64,000 bases of DNA from Lepidurus packardi (Eukaryota > Arthropoda > Branchiopoda > Notostraca > Triopsidae), in the NCBI GenBank assembly GCA_023053545.1, contig JAKZAN010000006.1, positions 1,307,001 to 1,371,000 of the forward strand, read 5' to 3'. Positions within the stretch are counted from its first letter, which is position 1; each line of letters begins with the position of its first letter. Positions 11,694 to 22,771 of this stretch are shown here, one piece after another. The notes under the pieces are model-generated. The model made no database searches. It was not told where the DNA came from and saw nothing but the letters and a program-made list of their open reading frames with translations. The position numbers were made by a program, and so were the translations under genes.

Positions 11694-12116
11694 CTAAATT
11701 TTGCAAAGTTTAAACTTTTTAAAATATGTTTGCACTTCTGATTTAGGATAAGGTTTAGTGACCAAGCACGTGGGAATATTTTCGGGCTGCTCAATCCACA
11801 GCTTATGATCAATTTTCCCTTCTATTAATTTCTCTTCAAGTTTCCGTAAGCTATTTTCATCCGGTGCCTACCATAGATAGCCAATTACCTTGCTGAATAT
11901 AGTAGCAGTTAAAGAATGTACCTCGATAACGACTTTATGCATGCGGTCTAGATCGGCCAAGTATGCTTGCGTAGTTGGATCGTTATAAAACAGGTGAGTT
12001 ACTGCTGTACACGCGTGACAAGCTTGGGCAATTAGAGCACCCGTCGGCCAGTTAAGTGCCGTTTTTAGGTCTGCACGAATGACAACATATTGGACAATGG
12101 TAGATCCTGGATTCAT
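11694..12116 (-). CDS. PTRHD1: Peptidyl-tRNA hydrolase domain-containing protein PTRHD1
   Basis: Two exons on the minus strand (12116-11922, 11867-11694) with a 54-nt intron encode 122 residues. The Pth2-type fold is recognisable: [31 protein letters not shown] joined in phase to [40 protein letters not shown] and a basic C-terminus. The family is related to Pth2 peptidyl-tRNA hydrolases, though activity of PTRHD1 proteins on tRNA is not settled. The gene is head-to-head with NTAQ1 (277 bp between start codons), which suggests a shared bidirectional promoter. Confidence 0.93.
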
Positions 12117-12392
12117 ATCTGGCGCCAAGTAAAATTGTATCGATTACGCTAATGCATTCCCAACTCAAGAGTTTGATGCGTGTTGGGTTCCGTATTTTTA
12201 CGTAAAGCTAACCAGGATAATACTATTATTGTACCTTACCTCAATTTATTATTCCGACTAGGAAATCAGCGTGAATGATGAGAGCTCTGCTTTGCTATTC
12301 CTTAATAGTACATGTAAACACGTACGTAAAACCCGCCCTAAATCTCTCATTATAACCAATCAGGCTTTGTGTGCCAGTGGCGGCAATTTAAA
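12117..12392. promoter_or_regulatory. Probable bidirectional promoter, PTRHD1/NTAQ1
   Basis: The 276 bp between the divergent start codons must hold both promoters. It is AT-rich, with two acgtaaa-type repeats, and has no obvious TATA box at a fixed distance from either start. This rests on gene geometry rather than a recognised motif. Confidence 0.45.
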
Positions 12393-13196
12393 ATGGTGAG
12401 CCTACCGGCTGCCATAGACTGCATCTACACTGCATGCTTCTGGTAAGTTAACTTTTTTAAATTTTAAAAAAACGGTCACGAGCACTTCTTTTAGCGAGGA
12501 AAATGTATGGCAACTCTGTCGAAAAATCAAAACCGAATGTCCCGAGCTTCTGACAGATTGCTTTGCTGTATTTATCTCTAACCCGATACGAGCAGTGCCG
12601 TTATGGAATCAGAAGGCGGGTAAAGAAGACGATGGCATGGTTATATGGGTACTTTAGAATTGTGACACAAGAAAATGTTTATTATTTTTTTATTTAGGAC
12701 TACCATGTAATATTCATAGTAAAAGGTGCAGATTCTTCGTACATGGTTTATGACCTAGATTCGAGACTTTTATTTCCAGAATTGTTTTCGCGATACGTCC
12801 AAGAAACCATACGAAACGACGAGCATATTCTACCGCAATATAATAGGTAGAGATTCCATATGAAGTTAAAATCTTTAAACAATCGCACTACGATGATAGA
12901 TTTTTCCGGGTAATCCCCGCAACACTGTATCTCCAAACCTTTGCATCTGACAGGAGACATATGAAAGACGATGATAGATGGATAAAAGAACCCCCCATTT
13001 ACCCGCCAATTTTTACCCCAGGTAGTCAATTTATCAAAGCTGAAGTGATCTAACGTATTGTTGTTCATATAATTTAGAAAACGTACATAACATAGACTGC
13101 TTTATTGACATGACAGTAGGAAATGGCTATGGTGACGTACTCTGCTTACAGCAATTCGTGAAAAGGTTCACAGAGACTAACGTCTCAGAATACTAA
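12393..13196 (+). CDS. NTAQ1: Protein N-terminal glutamine amidohydrolase NTAQ1 (WDYHV1)
   Basis: Five exons (12393-12442, 12495-12648, 12698-12846, 12900-13021, 13078-13196) encode 197 residues, close to the family's usual ~200. The name-giving WDYHV motif spans an exon junction (W68, D69-V72). The expected Cys-His-Asp triad is C17 (ACFCEENVW), H71 and D87 (VYDLD). Other family blocks are AVFISNP, LFPELFSRYVQ, ASDRRHMK and the C-terminal GYGDVLCLQQFV. The enzyme converts N-terminal Gln to Glu, feeding proteins into the Arg/N-degron branch of proteolysis. All splice junctions keep frame and the gene looks intact. Confidence 0.95.
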
Positions 13197-13384
13197 GTTG
13201 CCGGTGAACAAAATCTTTTAGTCGCCAGATAACCTGGTGGTGAAAACCACAGTATAAAGGTAAGCCTTTATAATGTGATAAAAATTTATTAATAGGTTGC
13301 GGTGTTTTAAATTCACCGACAGATGGCGAAGGATTCACGTACAAACAGCAAGGCAAAAATAAACAACAATACTAAACTGTAAAC

Positions 13385-13820
13385 ATGGAAAACAAGCCGA
13401 TGAAGTGCCGTGCATGCCGATACATTTTATTGGAAGCTCCGCTTGAAACTGTTGTAAATAGCCATGGTACTAATGACTTGTCAACTCAGATAAACTCGTG
13501 CAGCGAGAGAAACCTATTTTACTTGAAAGAAGATTGCCTACCGTCATGGATTGATTCCCTTGTTCAAGAGGTATAGGCCCGTTAAAATGACTACAATGCA
13601 GAAGCATGTTGTCTGCCTATTTACGTTTTAATTGATTTCTTAGTCCGGGTGGACAAAAGGGAAGCTGAAGTGCCCTAATCCGTCTTGCAGTTCCCGCCTT
13701 GGTTCGTTCGATTTTGTTTCACCTGTTAAATGCACATGCAACGAACACGTGGTACCTTCCGTGCATTTTGTTTCAAGTAAAGTTGATTGGGTTCCTTTGT
13801 CTATGCTTGATCGGACATGA
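13385..13820 (+). CDS. Stand-alone zinc-binding protein similar to the N-terminal module of RNF180
   Basis: Two exons (13385-13570, 13644-13820) encode 120 residues. It opens with a CRAC pair, has two further cysteines mid-protein, then LPSWIDSLVQESGWTKGKLK, CPNPSCSSRLGSFDFV, and KCTCNEHVVPSVHF followed by SSKVDWV. This is the zinc-ribbon module found at the N-terminus of the ubiquitin ligase RNF180 and, less closely, at the C-terminus of the phosphatase DUSP12. Neither a RING nor a phosphatase domain follows; the frame ends 59 codons into exon 2, and the next 2 kb show no coding exon. It may be a true minimal family member or may have further exons I cannot see. No function is assigned. Confidence 0.75.
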
Positions 13821-15976
13821 GCATCAAGTTCCCCTGCAATATATCCGCATTGTCTTACCTCGAACTTTATGTCTTTTTTTTTAACTCACACTTTTACGTC
13901 CTGGATGGCAACGTTAGAGCCTTATAGCTATAATCATGATTACAGGCATATGAATGCCTTGCCAAGGCATTTGTATGCCTGTAACATGAGTTTTTCAAGG
14001 TATAATGCCCTCCATTGTATCAAAACCATGACCTTCACAGCTCAAGCAATTTCACACTTTCGCGTGTTGAATTTTCCCACATTGTTAATATCCTTTACCA
14101 AGCTATACCCAGAAAGTAATTGCTTCGACTTATCATTAATGGGGACTAGGATGGTTCTTACACGAATGGATACGTTAGAGCCAAGCACTTTGGTTGCACA
14201 GATTATAAATTGCGCTGGTCATTGACTATACTACCGCTCCACATAGCATATTGCTAAAGGCCGAATACTCTACATCTTAATAACGACAATGTCGCCCTCA
14301 TGTTTACTCATCAAAAATCGTATCCTACAAGCGCCCTTTAGACGTTATGGTATGCGTGACCCATAACCGCAGGCCAGGTGAAAACCCTTATCCTATTACC
14401 CGCTTTTATGTGTCTCTCCCACCTAAATACATTTTTGAATATGTCAAATTGGAAACGTGTGAAATCCCGGATGCGTTTTTTTTCGTAAATTGCCAATAAG
14501 TGCCTAGAAGCGCAAGTACAAGTTTAGTCCTGTGTCGCGATTTTAGAAAAACAAGTCTTCACATAATATGTAATAGATAATGACCCACTTCCAGTCGCCC
14601 TCTTCGCCGTCAGGCGTTCGCATAGGCTAAAAGCCGGCAAGTTCTCAAGCTTGCTGGTATGTCGTCCAAAAAGCAGAGTTGAAGAACAGGTTTAGCCTAA
14701 GCTTACATCACAGGTAACAATCTTTTAGCAATAGTTCGGGTTTTCTACTGAACAGTGCTTAATGGTATACAAAGAAAAAATAAACTGGCTAATAATTTCC
14801 TGTTGAATGAATAGTCGCACTCGCCTACCCTAGATTTTTTTCGTTTATGTAAATAATCCTTGTGGGAAACCGGTTAAGAAAGGCAGAAAGGTCGCCTGAC
14901 GTCATTTCTAACGCTTTTAGTCCTAGAAGGGTCGTTCCCAGCCGTTTGTTTTATGATTATACATTGAGAAATCTTTCAGTTTAGCCTTCCGACTCGACTT
15001 TGACCTCCCAACGAAGCTATTGCGATGTTCGGTGCCTTGTCACGCTACGCTTATGCAAAATCATGTTCTGAATTTGGAAGCTGACGTTTCTGTCACCGTG
15101 CATTAAACAGTTTCACGTGGTTAAAGCTTTCTGAAGAAGTGACGATTTTGGAACTACTGGCGTGTTTTTTTTTTAAACATTCTTGAGTGTTGAAGTAACA
15201 AGGGACATTCTTAGTAGGTTGCCAACTAAAGCTGGCCAAGATGGGCACGCGGAACCCGTACTAAGAGAATTCGTTTTGTGCATATGCAGGTAGTACAGGT
15301 AGACGGGAGCACAACCTCAATACGAACCATGAGGTGGTAAAGATATCTAGCAAAAAAGGCCACAAGGGAAGGTCTTCATAGCCTTGAGCCATAACCCAAC
15401 CTGGTTCTCTCTCTCTCTACTGCAACGCCAACAACACAACAAGTAACTGCCGGTTATTCGAGTGTTTTGCTTCGAAGCTACAGCTCCTATATTGTGTCGA
15501 CTACCAGCAAATAATAATACCTTATCAGTTGTTCAGCCCAACTTTAAGTCTAAGTGTGCGCAGTGTTGCGAATAAACCGGATATCGTTATCGAAGGTCCG
15601 GCGCACGTCTCTGACCCACTCATTATTGCTCCATTTGCATAGCGGAACAAACCCTGGACGGGTGTAGCCGTGCTTGAGTCTCTTGACTTGGCGCTGAGCT
15701 GAAAGGTTCTTTCACGCAGTTATGCATCCCAATTATGGAGTGAAGGGAACACAAGCCATGGAGTAAGCGAACTTTTTAGGAGGTACACATTTTTGTCTTG
15801 GAACTTCTCCATCTTTGTCTTCCTGGCTAAACATTTATGTCTTGGAGGACAGGTGTAAGTAGTGTTAGTTATTTGAATACCCTTAGTTCAACATTTAAAG
15901 TGCAGCCTGCCACCTGGTTTTAATTTACTTTTATGATACCAAGACTGCCGGCGAAATAGTTCGACAAAGAACAAAC
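13821..15976. other. 2.1 kb non-coding stretch upstream of the PEAK-like gene
   Basis: No coding exon is supported. It contains a near-perfect hairpin (13942-13982) and a short CT run at about 15409-15417. A possible 5' exon with a 14-codon upstream ORF (ATG at 15722, stop at 15764-15766) is followed by a GTAAGC donor overlapping its stop. This exon cannot be joined in frame to the main ATG at 15977 by the nearest acceptor, so it would be untranslated leader. Confidence 0.4.
13942..13982. repeat. 41-bp imperfect inverted repeat
   Basis: ACAGGCATATGAATGCCTTG pairs with CAAGGCATTTGTATGCCTGT with two mismatches and almost no loop. A perfect 12-bp palindrome TAATCATGATTA lies immediately upstream, sharing its last bases. 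No flanking element structure is visible, so this may be the tip of a degraded foldback repeat or a protein-binding palindrome. Confidence 0.65.
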
Positions 15977-18900
15977 ATGCCGTCACTTTGCCAAAGTTTT
16001 AGTGAGAATGCCTGGCGTAAGGATTTGTGTAGCAACTGTTTTAAATCCAAGGCAGAACACGGGCAAGGTAATGCCGCGGAAGGTAATGATCCGGAAGATG
16101 ATTTGGACTCGAATACCTATCAACAGACTACATATCATCGCCATTGGGATGTTAAACCATCCGTAGCAATGTCCACGGAATCAGACGTGTGTGTGAAGGG
16201 CAAAGGTATATTACGCAAAACGACATTGACCACCATGAATGTCCGCACCAAGCGAAACGTGGTATTCAAGGCAGAAGAAATCGAAATTATTGGTTTTGGT
16301 GGGGACGATGTTTCTGAGATGGAAGACTGGACCGTCTCTTCATCGAATGTGCAAGATGAGAGTGAAGACGAGTCCACATTCAGCGAGATCGAGAAAGAGT
16401 GTCTGAACGTAACGCGTAAAAACACGCTTTTTAACTCGGCCAACCGAAACTTGTTGGGTGAGACGGTGAAAGCATTTACGACGCATGGAATGTCGACTGA
16501 ATCCAACTCTTCCAAGTCTCTTAACACTGGGCCCAAAACCCCTTTAGTCGTGATTAGACCCTTCGGCCAGCCAAACTCAATGCCGGATATTTTCAATAGA
16601 GTCAACAACCCAGTTCTCTCAAAAGAAAAAGAGCAGCTCAACCCAAAACCTACCACTACGCTCGTACCAGCTACAGTGATTAACATAACGAGTACTACGC
16701 CAACACTATCCTCATCACCAATCAAACGTTCAAGTTCTCCGGCATCACCTGATCTGCCAGCAATCATAAAAGAAACTATTCCGCCGGTCACTACTTCCGA
16801 TGAAATACCTCCAGCGCTGCCAACCACTCCACCGCCAGCATTAGAAGTTGCCAAATCCGCTTTTTTGCAACAAGTCTTAGAAGAAGAGTGTCCCAAAGCC
16901 AAAATCACGCGGAAACCACCCATTTTGAAAGAAAAGCCCAAGATATTTATTAAAATAAACCGCTTTGAAAACTCAACAGCCGATTCAGATCAAGAGTCTG
17001 GAATTGATTCCCCTTCTTCACCTTCTCCACAAGAAATGATTGAGCTCGAAGAGCATCAAGAGAAAGGTCACAAATCGCCGTCTCCTGAACCGATAAGAAT
17101 GAAACAAGAAGAAAAAGTCCAATCTGTGCAAATCCTCTGCAGTAGAAGAAAGAATGCCGCACCTGTACCACCTCCACTTGAGTCGCCGGTAAGCCAAGTT
17201 CAGGAGGAAGTAACATCCCAAGAGAAGAGCGCTTTAAAGAGACTAGATAGTCTTTTTGCTTTAGATACTACTCCAAATCCATCACAAGAACGTTCCATTC
17301 TGCCTTTAACAAAAACAAAGTCCGCTCCGCCGATTCCGGGTGGTGTACCATTGTCTCCAACGGCTCCCACGCCTCCTCAGCGCCAAAAGGTCGCAAGGTC
17401 ACCTTCATTTAAGCCTACTTCAGCAACATTAGATTTTCACAGAGTAATAAGAGAGAAACAAGAAGGCTCATTGACGCCTGAGCGTGAGTTCCCAACGGCA
17501 GTCCCAGCTACTTCCAAGTTTACTACCCCAGTGTCAAATGTCAATGGCAAGGACGCCGTACCAGACCCAACCTCGAGTAATGTGAGTTCATCCAAATTAA
17601 GCTTCGAGTCTGCTCGCGCCAGCATAGCCGAATCTTTGGCATTCCACAGAATCCAAACGCGAGCCAGCTCGGGGAAACGACAAGCTCCTTTACCTCCAAA
17701 AGAAGATGCCAATGTCAACAGTAATGAAACACATCATGTTAATGAAGTTAACGATGCTGTCGAAAAGACAGAGTCGTTCTTAGAAGCAGTAACTTTCGTA
17801 AACGAGGAACCTCTTTCATCAACAATACCGAACGCAAAGGAGATCGACTCGGAAATAGTTCTGTTGACGCAAGAAAAGATCAGTGAGAAAGAGTTTTCAA
17901 AAACTCCTGCTCAAGAAATCAGTATCACTATTCCCCTTAGACCTCCAAGCGTCACGGGACTCTATTCGTCATTCCAAGGAAATAATGGCAGTAAAAGGGA
18001 AGTAGGATCTACTGTCTCTCTTGACACCATCCTCTCGCCTCACAGCGTAACTTATGCTCCTGATTGTTCTCATAATAACTGGACGATGAATGACGACCGC
18101 CAGCCCAGATCGTTGTCTTTGACACGAGTGGAGGAAGATTTGTCAAACGGATCTATGACGCCGAATTCCAAGTCTCACGTGTCCGTTAAATCCATGCTCA
18201 AACAAAAAGCCAATAGTTTCTTCGCTTCAACACCCTTGTCCAGCAACAAAACCAGCACTCACGAACATAGTGCAAGCGGCCGAATTTCACGGGTTGACTG
18301 GCACGGCAAGGACAAAAAAGACGCTAAAGCGAAAGGCAATAAGTTCTTTTTACGAAGGTGGTTCAAACTTGGAAGTAGTAGCAATAATGGGAACGACAGC
18401 CGAGAAGAAAGTAAGACACATGTGCCCAAAACTCGTCCTACCATTTTGCATCCTCTTGACTTTCACGTCGGTGGTGTACAGGTTGTTACTGACATGAAAC
18501 AAATCGGAGCTGGTCAACATCCTCTCATTACCTATGCTGCCGACCCGAATCCCAACTCCGTATCGTTCGACTGCTCCCAATCTTTTTCGTCCGACTCTTC
18601 CTGCGAAACCAGCTCGTCCAGATTAATTACTACTGAACTTTCGCTTGAATCCCAAACATCTCCAGATAATTCCTTGCAATGGCAAGATCTAGGCACAAAT
18701 TCGTCAGGTATAAATAAATGTATAGCGGTTTATAGGTTATAATGCTGGCTGACACCATTTGTACAGGTCGCCCTAAACCACCACCACCTCCTCGAGTTTA
18801 TTCCTTGGAAACTTGTAAACCTAGTCGTCCGCCGCCTCCAAACTTACCTGCCAAAACTAATGTTTATGCGAATTTGGGTGAAGTACGCAATGGATTAACT

Positions 18901-20282
18901 CCCAAGAAGCCTGAACGTTCTGCTAGCATGAGAATCCAGAGTGACATCAAAGTATATGAGATTTCTTTCTTTCATGAAAAATTGCTCAATTACGGTTTAT
19001 GTAGGAAAACAATTACGAACAGGTGATCCCCAAAGCTGAGCGAAACCCAGTGGCAAAAGGACACGTCACGCATGATGGATACATTATTCCGGGATCGACT
19101 AGAACCAAGTCGGCCAGATTGCGACCAGGACCCCATCGGCATACATTAGTTAGTTTCATACCCCCAATAAAAAAAGACGAAGTAAGATTGCAATACAATT
19201 TCCCTTTGCTTTTTTTAATGATCAAAATCCGCTATGTAGGATTCACCGAAGTCATTGACCAGTTTGGAAGATTCATACGGAGCTGTTACGGAAGCTAATC
19301 GTATGGCATTGGTGCAAATATTGGATCAAGTACGTATAAAGCATATAACTAGTTCTATGTAATAGTTTCACTTTCTAGAATACAAAATCACACGCATCAG
19401 AAACGCAGTACTCCAGCTTGAAAGAAAGCGGTTTGCGGTGGAGCGATTTTAATTCTATCCATGTAGTTGCGGAGGAGGAGAGCTACGTATGGATGGAATC
19501 TGTATATGAATCTTTACCAGTTTCTTTGTGTATACGCACCGAAGGCAAAGAGGAGAAACTCCCCCCGTTTGACTTCCTCTTTAGGTCAATAACACAGTTT
19601 GAAGATTACGCTCCAGCAAACATACGGAGCTATGGATTTGGTAAAACAAATAGTAATGTTGTTTATTTCTGTCTTCTAAACAGTTTTTGTAACCACAGGT
19701 TATGTAGATGTCTTTCCTCGCCTAAACTTGGTGAAACTTGAAGACATCCAACCGAATCCGAGTCGTCAAGCGTGTGAACTGGCTTTGTTACAAGTGCTTT
19801 ATCTATGGGAATGGGCGGAAAAAGAACGGAGGAACTTGGATCCAGATCATATTCGTTTTAGCGCCGATAAAACCGGCGAGTATCGCGCCATATGGTATGG
19901 TTACGGAGTAATGGATTATGAGTCAGCTCAAAACTCTGAAATGAACCAGTCAAGTCCAAATTTTGCGACTTTTTTGCACGAACTAAGGGGTCGTTTCGAC
20001 GTCGTTGATCAACTGCCAGTGAACTTAGGTTTAGAGCCCTGCAAACAAGCTCTCGAATTTTTACTATTCGGTCCGTACGAACGCCAAGATATCGATAGCT
20101 TAGAAGGTTTTCAACGTTGGATTAATTTGAATCGCGCTCAAACTTTGCATGAATTTATCCGTTCTCGTGGTTTAGGTCTTATTGAATTGAAATTGGGTGA
20201 AGAATTACGCTTAACTTTCCTTCTCCGTGCTTCGCCCGCAATTTTACTTCAGTCCCGTAACATTCTTCGTAATCTGCTGTGA
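15977..20282 (+). CDS. PEAK/PRAG-family pseudokinase scaffold
   Basis: Six exons (15977-18707, 18767-18951, 19005-19181, 19240-19329, 19379-19640, 19699-20282) encode 1342 residues. The N-terminus has the CSNCF...H motif (C18, C21, H28) shared with PRAG1 and PEAK1. A long disordered region rich in Pro, Ser and Thr includes RRKNAAPVP (as in PRAG1), several PPPP tracts and candidate phosphotyrosine sites (NVYANL, NNYEQV, DSYGAV). The C-terminal ~330 residues (from about 1060) resemble the pseudokinase and helical dimerisation part of the family, ending ILLQSRNILRNLL. I see no HRD, DFG or VAIK motif, so no catalysis is expected. Family members dimerise and scaffold adaptor proteins downstream of receptor tyrosine kinases. 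A basic Lys-rich block near residue 780 could contact membrane. Confidence 0.88.
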
Positions 20283-20615
20283 ATCGCTTTGGCGATTATC
20301 TTATAGTTTATGTAACTGCTGTTTGAAATCATTGCATAAGCGCGTGTTACATGTATTAATACAAACCACACATTAGCCAATTTGCTGTTACGGCGTAACA
20401 GTTACGCCTTTAGAAGTCAAAAGTTAAATGTCGCGTTCCATCCATCCGTCCATCGCGTTCGTACACGAGCTCTATTCATCTAGAAAAAATAAACTTGAAT
20501 AGCGACAATTCAATTCATAGAAAATTTAAATTAGATGGAGAAATGAGTGGGCTGGACTCGTAAGAGCGAAAGTATATACATGTCATGAAAAAACAAAAAC
20601 GAACTGAAAATGCAC

Positions 20616-20682
20616 ATCTCGCCTATCGGAAAACTGATAGATGAGAATTAGAATCTCGTCTATCGATAGAATCTCGCTATCG
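20616..20682. promoter_or_regulatory. Triplicated CTATCG motif with a DRE-like TATCGATA site
   Basis: Three copies of ATCTCG(1-2 nt)TATCG occur in 67 bp (20616-20628, 20653-20665, 20671-20682). The middle copy contains TATCGATA (20661-20668), which is the DRE bound by DREF and BEAF-type factors in Drosophila. The cluster lies about 200 bp upstream of the CDV3 start, in a 590-bp spacer without coding sequence. A promoter role for CDV3 is inferred from position. Confidence 0.5.
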
Positions 20683-20874
20683 AAAAAGATTGCTGGTTGC
20701 TCGCATAGCGAGGGTTAGGTGTACTTGCAATATATAGTTTGTAAACCGATTTGCAGGTGGCGGCAATGAAAAACGTCATGGCTGCCTTGATGACAGCCTC
20801 GTGAAATTTTTGATAACATATTCTGCTGTGAAGTCATCAGTAGGAAGTTCTGTGATTTATTAGAGTTTTCAGAA

Positions 20875-22005
20875 ATGGCGGATTTAGATGATTTTTTTGC
20901 TAAAAAGGATAAGAAGAAATCAAAGTCGGCGAAGAAGTTTACGCCGTCCGACTTAATAACTGCAGCCTCCCCTGCTGCACCTGCTAAGGTTCTCGAGAAA
21001 AAAGAAAAGAGCAAAATGGAAACCAAAGCGCCAACTTCTACTGAAGGGGAAGAAGAGGTTGTTATTGAAGCTGTTGGTCAGGTAAAATACACATTAACTT
21101 TGACCCTATTTTCTTATAATAGCTTACTCTAATTCATATCCCAACGACCCAAGCGTTTAAATTTTCATTTGATTTTCATTTGACAAAAATTATTGTAGTT
21201 TTGTCAGAACATCGTTCAATCCTACTATTTTATGTGTATTTTTTATGTATTTTTTATGTGTGTTATTTTCGTTAGGAGGTCGCTAAAGTTGTGAAGGTTG
21301 TTTCACCTGCCGAAGAAGAGGAATGGGCAGATTTTGAGGAAGAAAAGGAAAAGGACTATTCTGGCCTGAAGATTCAACAACTTCAAATCCCTGACAGTGA
21401 AGAAGGAGAAGATAACGAGGAGCAGTATGACGAGGATGGAGAACTAATAGCCAGGAAGGAATCTTCTGGTCCATGGAAGAAATTAGACGCTAGCCAGCCA
21501 GTCATTGCAGCCAAGCCTGGTAATACCTCTTTTATTTTTTCAGTTATTTACATTTCGGGAGCTTTCTTTAACTGTTCTTATCCAGACGAGGCTGAAGTGA
21601 TCGCTGAATTACCAAATGTGAAAGCTGGTTTGTATGTACCACCTGGAAAGAAGACGCAAGGTTCGTCCGCATCTGGTTCTGTTGGACGGATCCGAATTGG
21701 CCGAAAAGGGAAGGAAGCTCCGGATATTAGCAATGAGGAATACTTTCCATCATTATCAACCGCAATAGCTATTGAGCAGCAAGCGCCCAAGACCAAGAGA
21801 CAGTAACTTGATTTTAAACTGTATAAAACTGGACACTTAATTGGAATATTCTATTGATAATAGGTTGGATGAAGAAACTCGAGGCTTCGCCGAAGCACGT
21901 CCTTCACGTTCCCATTCAAGCCAGGTGATAAGTACTGCGGCTGCAGGTGGACCGAAGTTAAACTTAGGCAACAAATATGACGCCTTGTCAACCGATAATA
22001 GTTAA
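20875..22005 (+). CDS. CDV3: CDV3 homologue
   Basis: Four exons (20875-21081, 21276-21519, 21586-21802, 21864-22005) encode 269 residues. The start MADLDDFFAKKDKKKSKSAK matches CDV3 (LDNFFAKRDKKKKK). Central blocks EWADFEEEKEKDYSGLKIQQ and SSGPWKK, then GLYVPPGKK and FPSL, are also family hallmarks. The tail ends LNLGNKYDALS. The protein is highly charged and probably disordered; its molecular role is unknown, although family members are associated with translation and proliferation. Reading past the exon 3 donor at 21803 would meet an immediate stop, so the fourth exon depends on splicing; it fits in phase and composition. Intron 2 (66 nt) is stop-free in frame. AATAAA lies at 22252-22257. 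Confidence 0.93.
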
Positions 22006-22771
22006 GGTATGCCCAGCGTTCCATATCTCGTATTTTTTCGTGGGTTTTTTGGTTGCCATAGACTGTCATGCTTGCGGCCCAAATTTTTTCAAGAGAATTT
22101 GAGTTATGGTCGCATTTACTCTTTTTTTGGAGGGGAGGGGAAAGAAGAGATTGTTCGACAACAACATCGTCTATTTTTTTTCCCCCTTTGTAAAATTGAT
22201 AAAAGTGTCTTGACTGAACAAGCAATCCAGGCAAACTTGACATGTTAAGTCAATAAAGTTGGACTAGCTCTTAAAATCGTATGGTAATTTGTACACACCG
22301 CGAGCGAAAAATTGTAACATCATTTATTCCAGTTACTTTACAATTTGTGGATGAATTTGCGAGGAAGTGGATTGCAAAAAGAGACCAACCTTGAAATGTA
22401 TTTGGGAATGCAAATGAAGTGTCAAAAATGGGGTGTCTTGAAATGCTATCCTACTTCTACGGTTTTCTTAAAATGGTATTATTTGGGGGATAAAATTGAG
22501 CAGACCCAAATGGTGGGTGAGCAAAAATACGGAGAAATGGTATTTCTTAGGGCAAAACATCAATTGGACTCATCAAACAATTGTGACCTGCCATAACAAT
22601 GCGAAAGTTATGTTGCTTCCAAAATGGACTTTTATATCTCTTTAATTAAATATGAATGACCGAATTCCTGTTCGGCATTCTTTAATAAGTTGCTCATTGA
22701 TAGTACTGAAACACAACCTTTTTAGAACACAGTATTGGGCAATCGCTATAATATCAACATAACCTCAGAGG
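22006..22771. other. Convergent spacer, CDV3 and SV2-like 3' ends
   Basis: Contains the CDV3 polyadenylation signal (22252-22257). An 83-codon open frame at 22345-22596 has no recognisable motif and repeated AAATG-rich words, so I do not call it a gene. Confidence 0.4.

Noticed and set aside
13869-14225. 118-codon open frame upstream of the PEAK-like gene
   Set aside because: It runs through the hairpin repeat, shows no family motif and has irregular codon use.
16135-16941. 268-codon open frame on the minus strand
   Set aside because: Exact antisense shadow of the PEAK-like exon 1, whose frame is supported by family motifs.
22345-22596. 83-codon open frame between CDV3 and the SV2-like gene
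   Set aside because: Repetitive AAATG-rich wording and no recognisable domain.
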